64,000 bases of DNA. Source: Chitinophaga silvatica. Lineage in GTDB: Bacteria > Bacteroidota > Bacteroidia > Chitinophagales > Chitinophagaceae. This document shows, one piece after another, positions 37,901-46,490 of the stretch. Within the stretch, counting starts at the first letter, position 1; each line of letters starts with the position of its first letter. The notes under the pieces are model-generated. The model saw nothing but the letters and a program-made list of their open reading frames with translations, was not told where the DNA came from and ran no database searches. The translations under genes and the position numbers were made by a program. Location: the NCBI RefSeq assembly GCF_003419895.1, contig NZ_QPMM01000001.1, positions 558,001-622,000 on the forward strand. Reading direction: 5' to 3'.

Positions 37901-38046
37901 GGAACCTGAAAGTATTTGCATCAGGCCAGAATCTTCTTTCTATCATGAAATGGAAAGGTTTCGATCCTGAAGATGCAAATGATATTGCTCAGTATGAGTA
38001 TCCAATGCCTAGAATTATTACCGGTGGTATTCAGGTTGCTTTTTAA
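34981..38046 (+). CDS. SusC/RagA-like TonB-dependent transporter
   Basis: A 1021-aa outer-membrane transporter without an STN domain: signal peptide to about 23 (NGATAQ), carboxypeptidase-like domain about 27-105, SusC link SGVVVTGYTQQSKSRTTGAI, plug to about 240 with VLKDAAATAAYGSRAANGVI (split here as the typical end), then the barrel. I use the ATG at 34981 (MKFYFTII) since the upstream frame adds nine residues that spoil the signal peptide. With no STN it cannot signal through FecR; control may be by the two-component system just upstream. The SusD partner follows after 19 nt. Confidence 0.92.
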   Translation: MKFYFTIILSALLLAITNGATAQERVLKGEVVDSVNGQVLPGVTVMVPGTRTGVITDATGKFSIQLPNGTKQLLFSYVGYREQLVNVLPDQKVLGVQLTSSSQSLSGVVVTGYTQQSKSRTTGAITSVPVVATTQAPVGSFDVMLQGRAPGLYVGTPTGQPGEAGRVSIRGLGSINGDVNPLFIVDGVPVANNSFAALNPEDFETIHVLKDAAATAAYGSRAANGVIVITTKKGKAWEDGKVRVNYRNQFGVSALNSSKWDMMNTNERLRFEEIIKDPTLPGWAYSPNNPDKIVNGVAVPKTQEDFAFGNRVLDSLRQINTDWRKHLLRQGRTQSHSLNISGGNDKTVFYLAGSYFNQEGIALNSGLERYSLRANIQNRSGRFRSTLNMGISNATVKYIQDEGVAEEGGAAVGGGGITEKNPIAALYYALPYESAYGKPGVGNYGANALDAYANSLKKDNQLKAVISFNETVDLTKELQLTGTVGMDFQQSNTTDYLLPDSWYGKLVSNGNQGYYQRGIANRLGLVSTGGLRYNKLWGNNEIEANLLGEINKITGTGFGFTGYGLVPELRNTPVGITPGTGDNNFIPDITGHTTPQRLLVSQIALFRYSFDDRYTITASLRRDGSSQVPVNNRYKLFYALGGNWNILAENFMKGQEVFSNLRLRASYGLTGNAGGFTSDFGYRTLYASADYNGNKALVPITPGNPAYNWETNTIGDVGLEFGFFHNRLRGEIDFYNRVTQGLFVNRNLSLTTGFATLATNSGKVRNRGVELMLEGDVVRQKDFTLSLGLNFAYNKNRILNLGDEEQIFSDEVTMNMVGKPLGSFYAVRWNGVDPQTGAPTYLDKDGNPTNVYNPDDAIPLNKTYDPPIIGGGTITMRYKRFEFSTLISFIHGMSRLNYPDMYAHSGSAAFRRYSQSRDMLDIWQQPGDISKYAGAQYPTYVTTRDITSADYIKLRNITLGYNIPVNGVAKGAIRNLKVFASGQNLLSIMKWKGFDPEDANDIAQYEYPMPRIITGGIQVAF

Positions 38047-38065
38047 CTATCAATCAAAAATAATC

Positions 38066-39478
38066 ATGAAACTGAATTCAATAAAAAAATTATCAGTGGT
38101 GCTTTGCCTTGCTGCATGCCCCATCCTATATACATCCTGCAATAAGATGTTAGACCTCAAACCTAAAGATCAGGTTGATGGTGAAGATATCTTTCAATCT
38201 CTATCTACTGTAAACAGGGCTGTTCTCGGCGTGTATGCGAGCTGGGTACCTGAATATACCCTGCGTATTGGTTCTGTAGTGGCCGACGAATGCGCAATTG
38301 GATTAAAGAATGCCGGTGTAAATGGAGATGCACAACATTTATATCGCTGGTCATTTACCAGTTTCGATCCGGAGATACTGAATCCGTGGACTAACGGATA
38401 CCAGGTTATTAACCAGGTAAACAGAATCCTGGAAGGATTACCGAAAGTACCTGCTAATAGTGCGGATGAAGCAGCAGAAAAACTGAAGCTCGAAAGTGAA
38501 TTGTTAGCAATACGGGCATACGAACATTTTGAACTCTACAGGCTTTATGCAAGTTCCTATAAATCAGATGCCCTTGCAGTGCCATACGTTACAAATAACG
38601 ATGTAGATGCAAAACCTTCACGTCCTACAGCTGCAGAATTCTTTAGTAAGCTGGAGCTGGATTTAAATGCTGCATTGGAAAATTCAAATGATGATATTGA
38701 TATAACACGCATGAACCGAATAGCCATGAATGCTTTACAGGCACGTATAGCACTGTATACTGGCAATTGGAATGATGCTGTTAAATATGCAGATAAAGTA
38801 ATTGCAGCCCGACCATTGGCTACAATAAATGAATTTGCCGATATATGGAAAGATAAGAATAATGCGGAAGTAGTTTTTAAGTTGAAAAGAACCAATCAGA
38901 GTACTATCAGACCCGGTGATATATGGAAGAATGCAGCGTTGGGGATAGTTTATTTTGCGCCTTCACAGCAACTTCTGGATTCATATGATCAGGATAACGA
39001 TATCAGGTATGATGCCTACTTCGATCATGATCCTTCATTGGAAGAAGAAGGACAATTGCCTGATGTAATTGCAAAGTATGCAGGAGAAGAAGGGGCAGAG
39101 AATAGAAATGATATTAAGATATTCCGCACCAGTGAAATGTACCTGATCCGTGCGGAGGCCTATGCCAATTTAGGTTCTGAACAACTGGCCGCAGACCAGC
39201 TCAATGCTTTGAGAGCCAGCAGGATTGAAGATTATGAGCCGGTTGAATTTGAGGGAGCAGCTGACCTTAAAGCAGCTATTATGGAAGAACGACTTAAAGA
39301 ATTACCGTTCGAGGGGCACAGGTTCTTTGATCTCAAAAGATGGGGTAAGTCAGTTGTTCGGAAAACAATAACCGGACAGGATGTCCTATCACCGGCAGAC
39401 TTATATTATTATATTCCGATTCCACAGGCAGAAGTGCTAAGTAATCCGAATATCAGACCTAATAATAGTAGTTGGTAA
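38066..39478 (+). CDS. SusD/RagB-like lipoprotein
   Basis: A 470-aa lipoprotein with a lipobox near YTSC (Cys25) and SusD signatures: ESELLAIRAYEHFELYRLYA in the helical half in pieces, MYLIRAEAYANLG, and ERLKELPFEGHRFFDLKRWG near the end. The start is the ATG at 38066 (MKLNSIKK), since the longer frame would overlap SusC and hide the signal peptide. It partners the SusC directly upstream. No enzyme gene follows; a hairpin ends the unit, so this is a bare SusCD pair whose substrate cannot be guessed. Confidence 0.92.
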   Translation: MKLNSIKKLSVVLCLAACPILYTSCNKMLDLKPKDQVDGEDIFQSLSTVNRAVLGVYASWVPEYTLRIGSVVADECAIGLKNAGVNGDAQHLYRWSFTSFDPEILNPWTNGYQVINQVNRILEGLPKVPANSADEAAEKLKLESELLAIRAYEHFELYRLYASSYKSDALAVPYVTNNDVDAKPSRPTAAEFFSKLELDLNAALENSNDDIDITRMNRIAMNALQARIALYTGNWNDAVKYADKVIAARPLATINEFADIWKDKNNAEVVFKLKRTNQSTIRPGDIWKNAALGIVYFAPSQQLLDSYDQDNDIRYDAYFDHDPSLEEEGQLPDVIAKYAGEEGAENRNDIKIFRTSEMYLIRAEAYANLGSEQLAADQLNALRASRIEDYEPVEFEGAADLKAAIMEERLKELPFEGHRFFDLKRWGKSVVRKTITGQDVLSPADLYYYIPIPQAEVLSNPNIRPNNSSW

Positions 39479-39564
39479 AGTCAAACACATTTCCTTTCAC
39501 AACATCGATCATACAACTAAATTAAGGAAACAGTATCTACTGTTTTCAAACCCTGAAGCATAAG

Positions 39565-39587
39565 GGGCCATTCATGGTAGGTGGCCC
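39565..39587 (+). terminator. Possible terminator after SusD
   Basis: GGGCCA / TGGCCC stem flanked by AA and TCTT, about 87 nt after the SusD stop. The stem is short and the T tract weak. Confidence 0.4.
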
Positions 39588-39688
39588 TCTTATGACTTCA
39601 TATGACCCCAGTCTCAAAAAATAACACAATCTTAAAATCACGATCTGATTAAAACGAGTACCTTGGCGCCGTTGATAATTTACCTGGT

Positions 39689-40237
39689 ATGCAAGATGTA
39701 GCGCTTATCCGGAACGGAGACCAGAAAGCCTTCGAAACGTGTTTTAATCATTATTGGCCTTCATTGTATTCTTTTGCTCTGAAAATTCTGGGCAATTCTG
39801 CCGATGCTAAAGATGTGGTACAACAAGTCTTTATTTCAATCTGGGCACGGAGAGATAAACTTAATATAACTACTTCTTTAGAAAGCTATCTTCATCAGGC
39901 AGTTAAATATCAATCTATAAAAAAACTCCAGGAGATCATCAATCGCCCCGAAGACCTCGAGCATGTACAAGAGTTTATTTTACCTGTCCTTAACGATATC
40001 TGGCAAAAAATGGAAACCGCTGATATCTTTAAACAAATTGATCATCAATTAGATAAGTTACCTGGGAAAACCAAGGAGATATTCATGCTCAGCAGGAAAC
40101 AGCAACTATCTATCAGCGAAATTGCCGGTCGGTTAAATATCTCAGAGAAAACCGTCAGAAACCAACTCCATATTGCATTGAAAGCCTTACGACACCATAT
40201 AGCCGTTGCCGTTGTCATGTCTCAATTGATGAGTTAA
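39689..40237 (+). CDS. ECF RNA polymerase sigma factor
   Basis: A 182-aa ECF sigma factor. Region 2 is at about 12-75 (DAKDVVQQVFISIWARRD) and region 4 at about 118-170 (LDKLPGKTKEIFMLSRKQQ, then ISEIAGRLNISEKTVRNQL in the helix-turn-helix, split in two). It is the first gene of the fasciclin/Oar locus. The FecR gene starts 70 nt later. Signals from the STN domain of the receptor at 41310 would free it and drive the whole array. Confidence 0.9.
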   Translation: MQDVALIRNGDQKAFETCFNHYWPSLYSFALKILGNSADAKDVVQQVFISIWARRDKLNITTSLESYLHQAVKYQSIKKLQEIINRPEDLEHVQEFILPVLNDIWQKMETADIFKQIDHQLDKLPGKTKEIFMLSRKQQLSISEIAGRLNISEKTVRNQLHIALKALRHHIAVAVVMSQLMS

Positions 40238-40307
40238 TAATTCCTTAACACAAAGTCTCGGGACAATCCCCCCTTTTAAAGGAACATATGTATAGAAGAA
40301 TGTTCCG

Positions 40308-41228
40308 ATGAATATTTCCCAAGTAAAAAGAATTTTAAGAAATTATCTGTCTGATAGGGCATCAGACAAGGAAAAAATGCTGATAGAAGAATATCTGCAA
40401 CAAGCATGGGAGAATAAAGAACTTCCGGCAGATGCAGATATTCATCGTTTAGTAGTTTTAGATAATATTCGTAAGGCTATCAGACCAAAAGTATATCTGC
40501 GCTGGATTTCCGCCGCTGCGGCAAGTATTCTGATTTTGGTATTGGCCGGTACAAGCTACAACTATAGAGATGAAATTACGGAATGGATACATCCAATGCC
40601 AAAGATCCTGGTAGTGGCTGAAAAATTCCGCATAAAGAAAATTTTATTGCCTGATAGTTCAATTGCTATTCTGAATGCAGGGGCTACTATAGAATATCCC
40701 GAAAACTTCAGAGGTAAATTCAGGGCTGTAAGAATAAATGGGGAGGCATATTTCGACGTAGTACCAGACAAACATCCCTTTGTTATTGAAAGCCCTAATC
40801 TGCAGATAAAAGTACTGGGAACTTCTTTTGTGGTAACAGACAGCAATACCACCCTATTACCTAAAGTAAGTGTGAAAACCGGTAAAGTTGCCGTTGCTGC
40901 CGCCAATTTTACTCAACAGATTTCTGCTGATGAAGAACTGATTTTTGATCTCTTCAAAAATCAAATCAATATTGTTCATCATCAGGATATAAATACAGAC
41001 TGGACAACCAAAAGCCTCGTGTTTAATGATAATAGTCTGAAAGAAGTATTCGCGATACTAACGGATTTGTATAAAATACAGATTCGGTGCAAGGATGTTG
41101 ATATCACCAATCAAAAGTTTACCGGGGCCTTCGAAGCTAACGACGATTTAGACGATATATTAAGGATACTCGAAGTATCATACAGGTTGCATATTCTTAA
41201 AAACCACGACGGTATTATAATCAAGTAA
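40308..41228 (+). CDS. FecR-family anti-sigma factor
   Basis: A 306-aa inner-membrane protein with a cytoplasmic N-terminus, a membrane segment near 62-82, a FecR domain from about 100 (ILLPDSSIAILNAGATIEYP in pieces, INGEAYFDV) and a C-terminal DUF4974-like domain (SLVFNDNSLKEVFAIL). It pairs with the sigma factor upstream and the STN receptor downstream. The 81-bp gap before the receptor gene holds an imperfect hairpin (about 41257-41278) and could contain a promoter for the sigma factor itself. Confidence 0.9.
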   Translation: MNISQVKRILRNYLSDRASDKEKMLIEEYLQQAWENKELPADADIHRLVVLDNIRKAIRPKVYLRWISAAAASILILVLAGTSYNYRDEITEWIHPMPKILVVAEKFRIKKILLPDSSIAILNAGATIEYPENFRGKFRAVRINGEAYFDVVPDKHPFVIESPNLQIKVLGTSFVVTDSNTTLLPKVSVKTGKVAVAAANFTQQISADEELIFDLFKNQINIVHHQDINTDWTTKSLVFNDNSLKEVFAILTDLYKIQIRCKDVDITNQKFTGAFEANDDLDDILRILEVSYRLHILKNHDGIIIK

Positions 41229-41309
41229 TCAGAACATACATACTATTTCCTGCTTCCGGCTACTATGTAGTGGCTGGTATAGGAACTTCTATTTCTAAAA
41301 ATAAAACGA

Positions 41310-44300
41310 ATGAAGGACAAAATTTTACAAGGCTGTATGCTGCTGCTATTGTTCTTTTCCGCGCCATCCTTTGCACAGGATGCTCAGCAAAGAAAGATAA
41401 GTGTCAGCTTCAAAAACGAACCGGTTGCCAGGTGTATTAATATCTTACAACAAAAGAATGGAATTACTTTTTTCTACAATCCATCTGATGTGAAGGCAGT
41501 GGAAAAGAAAGTGACATTCGATGCTTCAAACAAGCCGCTGGCCGAGGTATTAACTCAGTTGCTGGAAAATACAGGCCTGGAGTATGAAGTAGTAGACGGA
41601 AAGAAGATTGTTATTCGTAAGGCTATTCCACAAACTCCCCGAACAACTCAGAAGCATACTTTAAATGGGGTTGTTACCGATGCTGCAAAATCTACACCAG
41701 TAGCCAAAGCTGAAATAGTCGTTCAAAGTTCCGGTGCGGTTATTATTGCCGATGAAACCGGACATTTTTCTGCAGAAGTAAAAGATAGTACCGATGCGTT
41801 AACTGTTTATTATGTTGGCTACAGCCTGAAAACTGTGCAAGCAGGAAGTGCCAAAGTAATTACTATTGCGCTGTCTCAGGATAGCAGAACACTTAATGGT
41901 GTGACAGTAGATGCTCGCCGCCGCTCCAATACGGAAGTTATTTTATTAAACGATCGTAAAAATGCTGCAGTAATCTCTGACGGGATCTCTGCCCAGTTGA
42001 TGGAACGTACCGCCAGTGTTACAACCACCCAGGCCTTACAACGCGTTTCCGGGGTTACAATTACTGATGATAAGTATGTTGCAATTCGCGGATTGGGTGA
42101 TCGTAGTGTTATCGGGCAATTGAATGGTGTTAGATTGGCCTCCTCCGATCCTGACAGAAGTGCTATTCCTCTGGACCTGGTACCTGCTTCATTACTCGAC
42201 AATATCACTATCTATAAATCCATTACTCCAGATAAACCAGCTGATGCCGCCGCCGGGATCGTTGAATTGAAAACAAAATCGGTACCCGACAGGCAAACAC
42301 TCAATATCACTGTTCAGACAGGGATGAGTTCAAGTACCGGTAAAAGCGTAAATAGCTTCTATAACAGCGATATGGGGTTTCTTGGAGGTAAGGTTAAGGG
42401 TAAGATGTTATCGGATGATTTTAAGGACCTTTCAAGCCAATATCCCAATGGCTTAAAAGATATCCAGCAACTGATAGCAGATAGCAGAAACGATCCGGCT
42501 AAAGCTGCAGAAGTAAAAAGGATCAATAATATCATGCACAGCTTTGATCCTGTGCTCACAACTAAATACAAAACGGCACCGCTTAATCAGATTTATTCAA
42601 TTACCTACGGTAATAACTTCAGTATTTTTAAGAAACACCAGCTCGGACTGATTCTCGGTGCCAACTATTACAACCGCACTACAGATGTTTATGATGGTAA
42701 CCTTACACAGTATAGTATTTACCAGGGAGTGCTGACAGGCAATTCCAATTTGTATAGTCCACGTGTGATCCCTAACTACATTACACCAAACAATATCAAC
42801 CTGGGGAAATATCTGAATTATAAAGAGAATACCGGTACACAAACGCTTAACTACGGTTTCCTGGGCGGACTCACCTACCGGTTTAATCCGCAACACGAAA
42901 TCAGTATGCAATATCTGGGCAGTAGGGGAGCCGAAACCAAAGCCAGTAATCTGCATGGTGCCTTTGAGTATACAGGGTTGCCAGGAAAGGTATTTAATTA
43001 TGTGTATTCCCTGCGACAAACCTATCGCGAATTAAATACCTATAACCTGCAGGGTGAACATAAATTTGGAAAAACAGAGTTGGCACCCAAACTGAGTTAC
43101 AACCTGGCTACTTCCTATTCATCGCAGGATGATCCTGATTACAGGTTTGTAAACCTGGCAGATTACAGAATGAATGATGGTACTTCTGTCACTAAGCCTT
43201 CCGACCAACCCAATGGAGCGCCAGGTTATGTTTATAGCCAAAGTTCGTATGCCCTGGTATCAGGATATGTAAAGGGATACGGCCCTTACGGTATTATTCA
43301 GGCCGATCCTAACGGTAGAAGATACAGACATCTGGCTGAGAATAATTATAACTATAAAGCCGATTTAACCCTGCCTTTTAAGATCAACGGCTTAAAACAG
43401 GAATTCAAAACAGGAGCCAACTACCTGTTTCGCAGAAGAAGCTTTTCCGAAAATATTTTATATCTCCCGGGTTCCAATTATTCAGCAACAGGTTCAACTC
43501 CTCTATATGATGTAAATGGAAATCTGGACCAATTGATTGGATACGACAGAATTGGCGTAAGACCAATTAACAACAGCAATGAAGAAGGAGCGCCAAAAGT
43601 AGGTGGATTTCTATACAATACTCAGAAATCACCCAATAACTACAAAGGCTATTACGAAACAAGAGCATTTTACGGAATGCTGGATATGAGAGTTACTCAG
43701 CAGTTACGTTTAACCGGTGGGGTAAGATTTGAACTTACCGATATTCAGGCGGCGGTAGATACCTCCAATGTATTTCTTGATCCAAATATTACGACCACCG
43801 ATGCTAGTGGTAACAAGGTGAATCTGGTATATACGGAGCCTAACAGCGTCTATAAAACTGATTATACCCCTTATTATTCGGCCAACTTAACCTACACTTT
43901 AAATAAAGATATGAATTTCCGCCTAGGGTACAATACAACCCTTGCCAGACCGGAGTTGAGAGAAATTACAAACGTATTCGATTTTGATCCGTTTCAGTTT
44001 GCCCTTGTTGTTGGTAATCCAAAATTAAAAAATCAACATACCACTAACTACGACTTCAGATGGGAATGGTTTACCAAACCTGGAGAAGTTTTATCGGCCT
44101 CTGTATTTTATAAAGAAATAGATAACCAGCTTACCAAGGTATTTAAACAACAATCATCCGGGCTTGAAGCTAAGTTTCCTGAATTCCCGGCAATCGAGTT
44201 TCAGAACGATCCGAATAAAGGTAGGGTTTATGGTATAGAACTGGAAGTAGTTAAGAACCTAAGTCTGGTAAACAAAAATCTGAAGTTCTTCAATCTTGGA

Positions 44301-44750
44301 GCCAATCTGTTATTAGCTCAGAGTGAGATTAAGAAAACACAGGAAAGATTAAACTCTTCCAGGGCTATTGATCGTCGTGCTCCTGAGAATAGTCCATTGT
44401 TTGAGCAGGCTCCTTATTCAATGAATATCTTCCTCAACTACAATCATTCGATTTTAGGAACCGATGTTACTGTGACTTTCAATATGGTGGGAGAACGCCT
44501 TATTCAGGTAAACCTCGATGGAACACCGGATTTGTATTCACGACCATTACCGGTACTGGATCTGGTATTTACACAACAGATCATAAAAAGACTTCAGCTA
44601 AAAGGATTTGCCAAAAATATTCTGGACAGACCAGTTGAGGAGGTATACGCAAACCCCGGAACTGGTGGGCTTTTCTATGGTAAGAGATATGTGAGAAGAA
44701 GCTACCATCGTGGAACTGAATTTATGCTTGGCCTTACTTACACCCTGTAA
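41310..44750 (+). CDS. STN-type TonB-dependent receptor of the fasciclin locus
   Basis: A 1146-aa outer-membrane receptor: signal peptide to about 22 (PSFAQ), STN domain about 30-108, carboxypeptidase-like domain about 118-195, then the plug. The plug opens with a subfamily mark, NAAVISDGISAQLMERT, then ALQRVSGVTITDDKYVAIRG and LNGVRLASSDPDRSAIPLD (pieces). The same order occurs in the receptor at 58817. It is not a SusC: no VVVTGY link and no SusD next to it. It should both signal through FecR and transport. Two Ig-like lipoprotein genes follow with 10-11 nt gaps. Confidence 0.9.
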   Translation: MKDKILQGCMLLLLFFSAPSFAQDAQQRKISVSFKNEPVARCINILQQKNGITFFYNPSDVKAVEKKVTFDASNKPLAEVLTQLLENTGLEYEVVDGKKIVIRKAIPQTPRTTQKHTLNGVVTDAAKSTPVAKAEIVVQSSGAVIIADETGHFSAEVKDSTDALTVYYVGYSLKTVQAGSAKVITIALSQDSRTLNGVTVDARRRSNTEVILLNDRKNAAVISDGISAQLMERTASVTTTQALQRVSGVTITDDKYVAIRGLGDRSVIGQLNGVRLASSDPDRSAIPLDLVPASLLDNITIYKSITPDKPADAAAGIVELKTKSVPDRQTLNITVQTGMSSSTGKSVNSFYNSDMGFLGGKVKGKMLSDDFKDLSSQYPNGLKDIQQLIADSRNDPAKAAEVKRINNIMHSFDPVLTTKYKTAPLNQIYSITYGNNFSIFKKHQLGLILGANYYNRTTDVYDGNLTQYSIYQGVLTGNSNLYSPRVIPNYITPNNINLGKYLNYKENTGTQTLNYGFLGGLTYRFNPQHEISMQYLGSRGAETKASNLHGAFEYTGLPGKVFNYVYSLRQTYRELNTYNLQGEHKFGKTELAPKLSYNLATSYSSQDDPDYRFVNLADYRMNDGTSVTKPSDQPNGAPGYVYSQSSYALVSGYVKGYGPYGIIQADPNGRRYRHLAENNYNYKADLTLPFKINGLKQEFKTGANYLFRRRSFSENILYLPGSNYSATGSTPLYDVNGNLDQLIGYDRIGVRPINNSNEEGAPKVGGFLYNTQKSPNNYKGYYETRAFYGMLDMRVTQQLRLTGGVRFELTDIQAAVDTSNVFLDPNITTTDASGNKVNLVYTEPNSVYKTDYTPYYSANLTYTLNKDMNFRLGYNTTLARPELREITNVFDFDPFQFALVVGNPKLKNQHTTNYDFRWEWFTKPGEVLSASVFYKEIDNQLTKVFKQQSSGLEAKFPEFPAIEFQNDPNKGRVYGIELEVVKNLSLVNKNLKFFNLGANLLLAQSEIKKTQERLNSSRAIDRRAPENSPLFEQAPYSMNIFLNYNHSILGTDVTVTFNMVGERLIQVNLDGTPDLYSRPLPVLDLVFTQQIIKRLQLKGFAKNILDRPVEEVYANPGTGGLFYGKRYVRRSYHRGTEFMLGLTYTL

Positions 44751-44761
44751 ATCGTACTTCA

Positions 44762-46480
44762 ATGAGAAAATACTTGCTTTATATTTTAGGTGCGACTTAC
44801 TTTTTAAGTGCATGCACTAAAAAATTGGATTATACTTATGATAATAGGTTGGTACAGCTACCTAATTCTCCATCGAACAGTCGGCTTATCAATTTGATTG
44901 GTGCAACAGAGTTAAAAATAAACGGACAGGCATTGACCAGCTTTGTTGCTCCGGATATTGAAGGTAACTACGGTCCGGGGCAGACGAAAGGAACCCGCTT
45001 TTTCCCTGAATCGGGCCGTTTAGGTCTTACTTTTACTATTCCGCAGGAAGTATTAAAGAACGGAATAGCCGATAGTATCCTTTTTAGTACGCTTGGTACG
45101 AAATTGCCTGTACCACCTGCCAGACCTTTTAAAGTACAGGATGATCCATTCAAAACATTTGACTATTATTTTGTAAGGTTTACACCTAACCTGGGTGGAT
45201 ACACGGATTCTTTATTCCGTATTCCAAGAAGCATTTCTTCGCCGGTAAACCCTGCAGCCTTCAAAATACGCCTCGTCAATTTATCCTCTCCTCTTGATAG
45301 TCATACCCCGGTGGGGCTGCAGCGAAATGGCCCATTCAGACTGGCTTTCGCAGATGGAACTTTGGTTCCGGGTATTACTCCTATTGCTGCTGGAGAATAT
45401 TCCGAATATGTAGAAATTCCATATGGTACTTATCAGTTTAAGATATTGGACAGAGATGGAAAAGAAATTTCCGGAACCGGCGGTGGATATAATATCCTTA
45501 ATCCTGCTACCGGCACCTTAATGGACGTGAACGGAGAACCTGGGATTGGCGGCTATAAAAATACCTGGCTAACTTATGCGCCAGTAAAAACTTATCTGCC
45601 AGGGGGAATTTATAGTATCGTGGTAAGTATTAATTATGATAGCAAACTTCCTACCGGGAATCCCAATGGTGAAACGTATTCGACAGATAACAACGTATTC
45701 CGTGTAATCAATGATATTTCAGATCCTATTAATCTCACCTACGCAAAAATACAGGGTATTAATGCGCTGCCATCTGCCAGTGTGAAATATAAAATAGATG
45801 GAATCTTACTTCCTGAATTGCTGGAAGCTTCACGAGCTGGTGAATACAGTATTCAGATTGTAGGAAAACATACATTGGAAGTGCTGGATGCCAATGAGAA
45901 AAAATTGGCCGACACCACTTTTTATTTAGAGCCGGGAGATAATCTCAGTGCCTGGTGTTATCCAAAAACTAATGGAGTTGGAATCACAATTACCTCTAAC
46001 AATTTGAGTGGTAAGTATTATAACGGAACAGCGAATGATGATGCTACCTATAATACTTTTAAGGATTCATATCCTTTCTGGGTGCGTTTTATGAACTTTT
46101 GTCCGGATACCAAAGAGGTTTCATTTATGGCCGACAATGGTATGCCTTTCAGAAGTATGATTCAAATCAATGGTAAGGGAAATGAACATATTGTTTTTAC
46201 TAAACCCATTACCTCGGAGCCGTATATACGGATGTTTGTAAACTTCACCACAGATATGCTTCTTTACGCCTCCACACCTGCTATTATGCCCGGAGATTGG
46301 GTACGTGAAGTAAGGAATTTAAAGAGCCGGGAATTTATCGCCAAACCTGAATTGTATAAAACGCTGCAAGTACCGGCTAGTGAACCTGGGGTATATACCG
46401 TTGCACTTATAGGAAATTTAAATGCAAGTGCTCCGGCAAAGGATAGAGCAAGGATGATAATTGTGAAACACACAAAATAG
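44762..46480 (+). CDS. Lipoprotein with tandem DUF4397-like domains
   Basis: A 572-aa lipoprotein (lipobox FLSAC, Cys18). The body consists of at least three beta-sandwich units that look like DUF4397 repeats: RLINLIGATELKINGQ, FKIRLVNLSSPLDS with AGEYSEYVEIPYGTYQFKI, and VKYKIDGILLPELLEASRAGEYSIQIVG in pieces, plus a last part RFMNFCPDTKEVSFMADNG. Such domains are common in exported adhesin-like proteins. It lies 11 nt after the receptor. Its role is unknown; a surface-exposed binding or structural protein is likely. The family call was made by eye. Confidence 0.6.
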   Translation: MRKYLLYILGATYFLSACTKKLDYTYDNRLVQLPNSPSNSRLINLIGATELKINGQALTSFVAPDIEGNYGPGQTKGTRFFPESGRLGLTFTIPQEVLKNGIADSILFSTLGTKLPVPPARPFKVQDDPFKTFDYYFVRFTPNLGGYTDSLFRIPRSISSPVNPAAFKIRLVNLSSPLDSHTPVGLQRNGPFRLAFADGTLVPGITPIAAGEYSEYVEIPYGTYQFKILDRDGKEISGTGGGYNILNPATGTLMDVNGEPGIGGYKNTWLTYAPVKTYLPGGIYSIVVSINYDSKLPTGNPNGETYSTDNNVFRVINDISDPINLTYAKIQGINALPSASVKYKIDGILLPELLEASRAGEYSIQIVGKHTLEVLDANEKKLADTTFYLEPGDNLSAWCYPKTNGVGITITSNNLSGKYYNGTANDDATYNTFKDSYPFWVRFMNFCPDTKEVSFMADNGMPFRSMIQINGKGNEHIVFTKPITSEPYIRMFVNFTTDMLLYASTPAIMPGDWVREVRNLKSREFIAKPELYKTLQVPASEPGVYTVALIGNLNASAPAKDRARMIIVKHTK

Positions 46481-46490
46481 TAAATCTACC

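Noticed and set aside
37973-38065. Longer start of the SusD gene overlapping SusC
   Set aside because: The extra 31 residues hide the lipoprotein signal peptide that begins at 38066.
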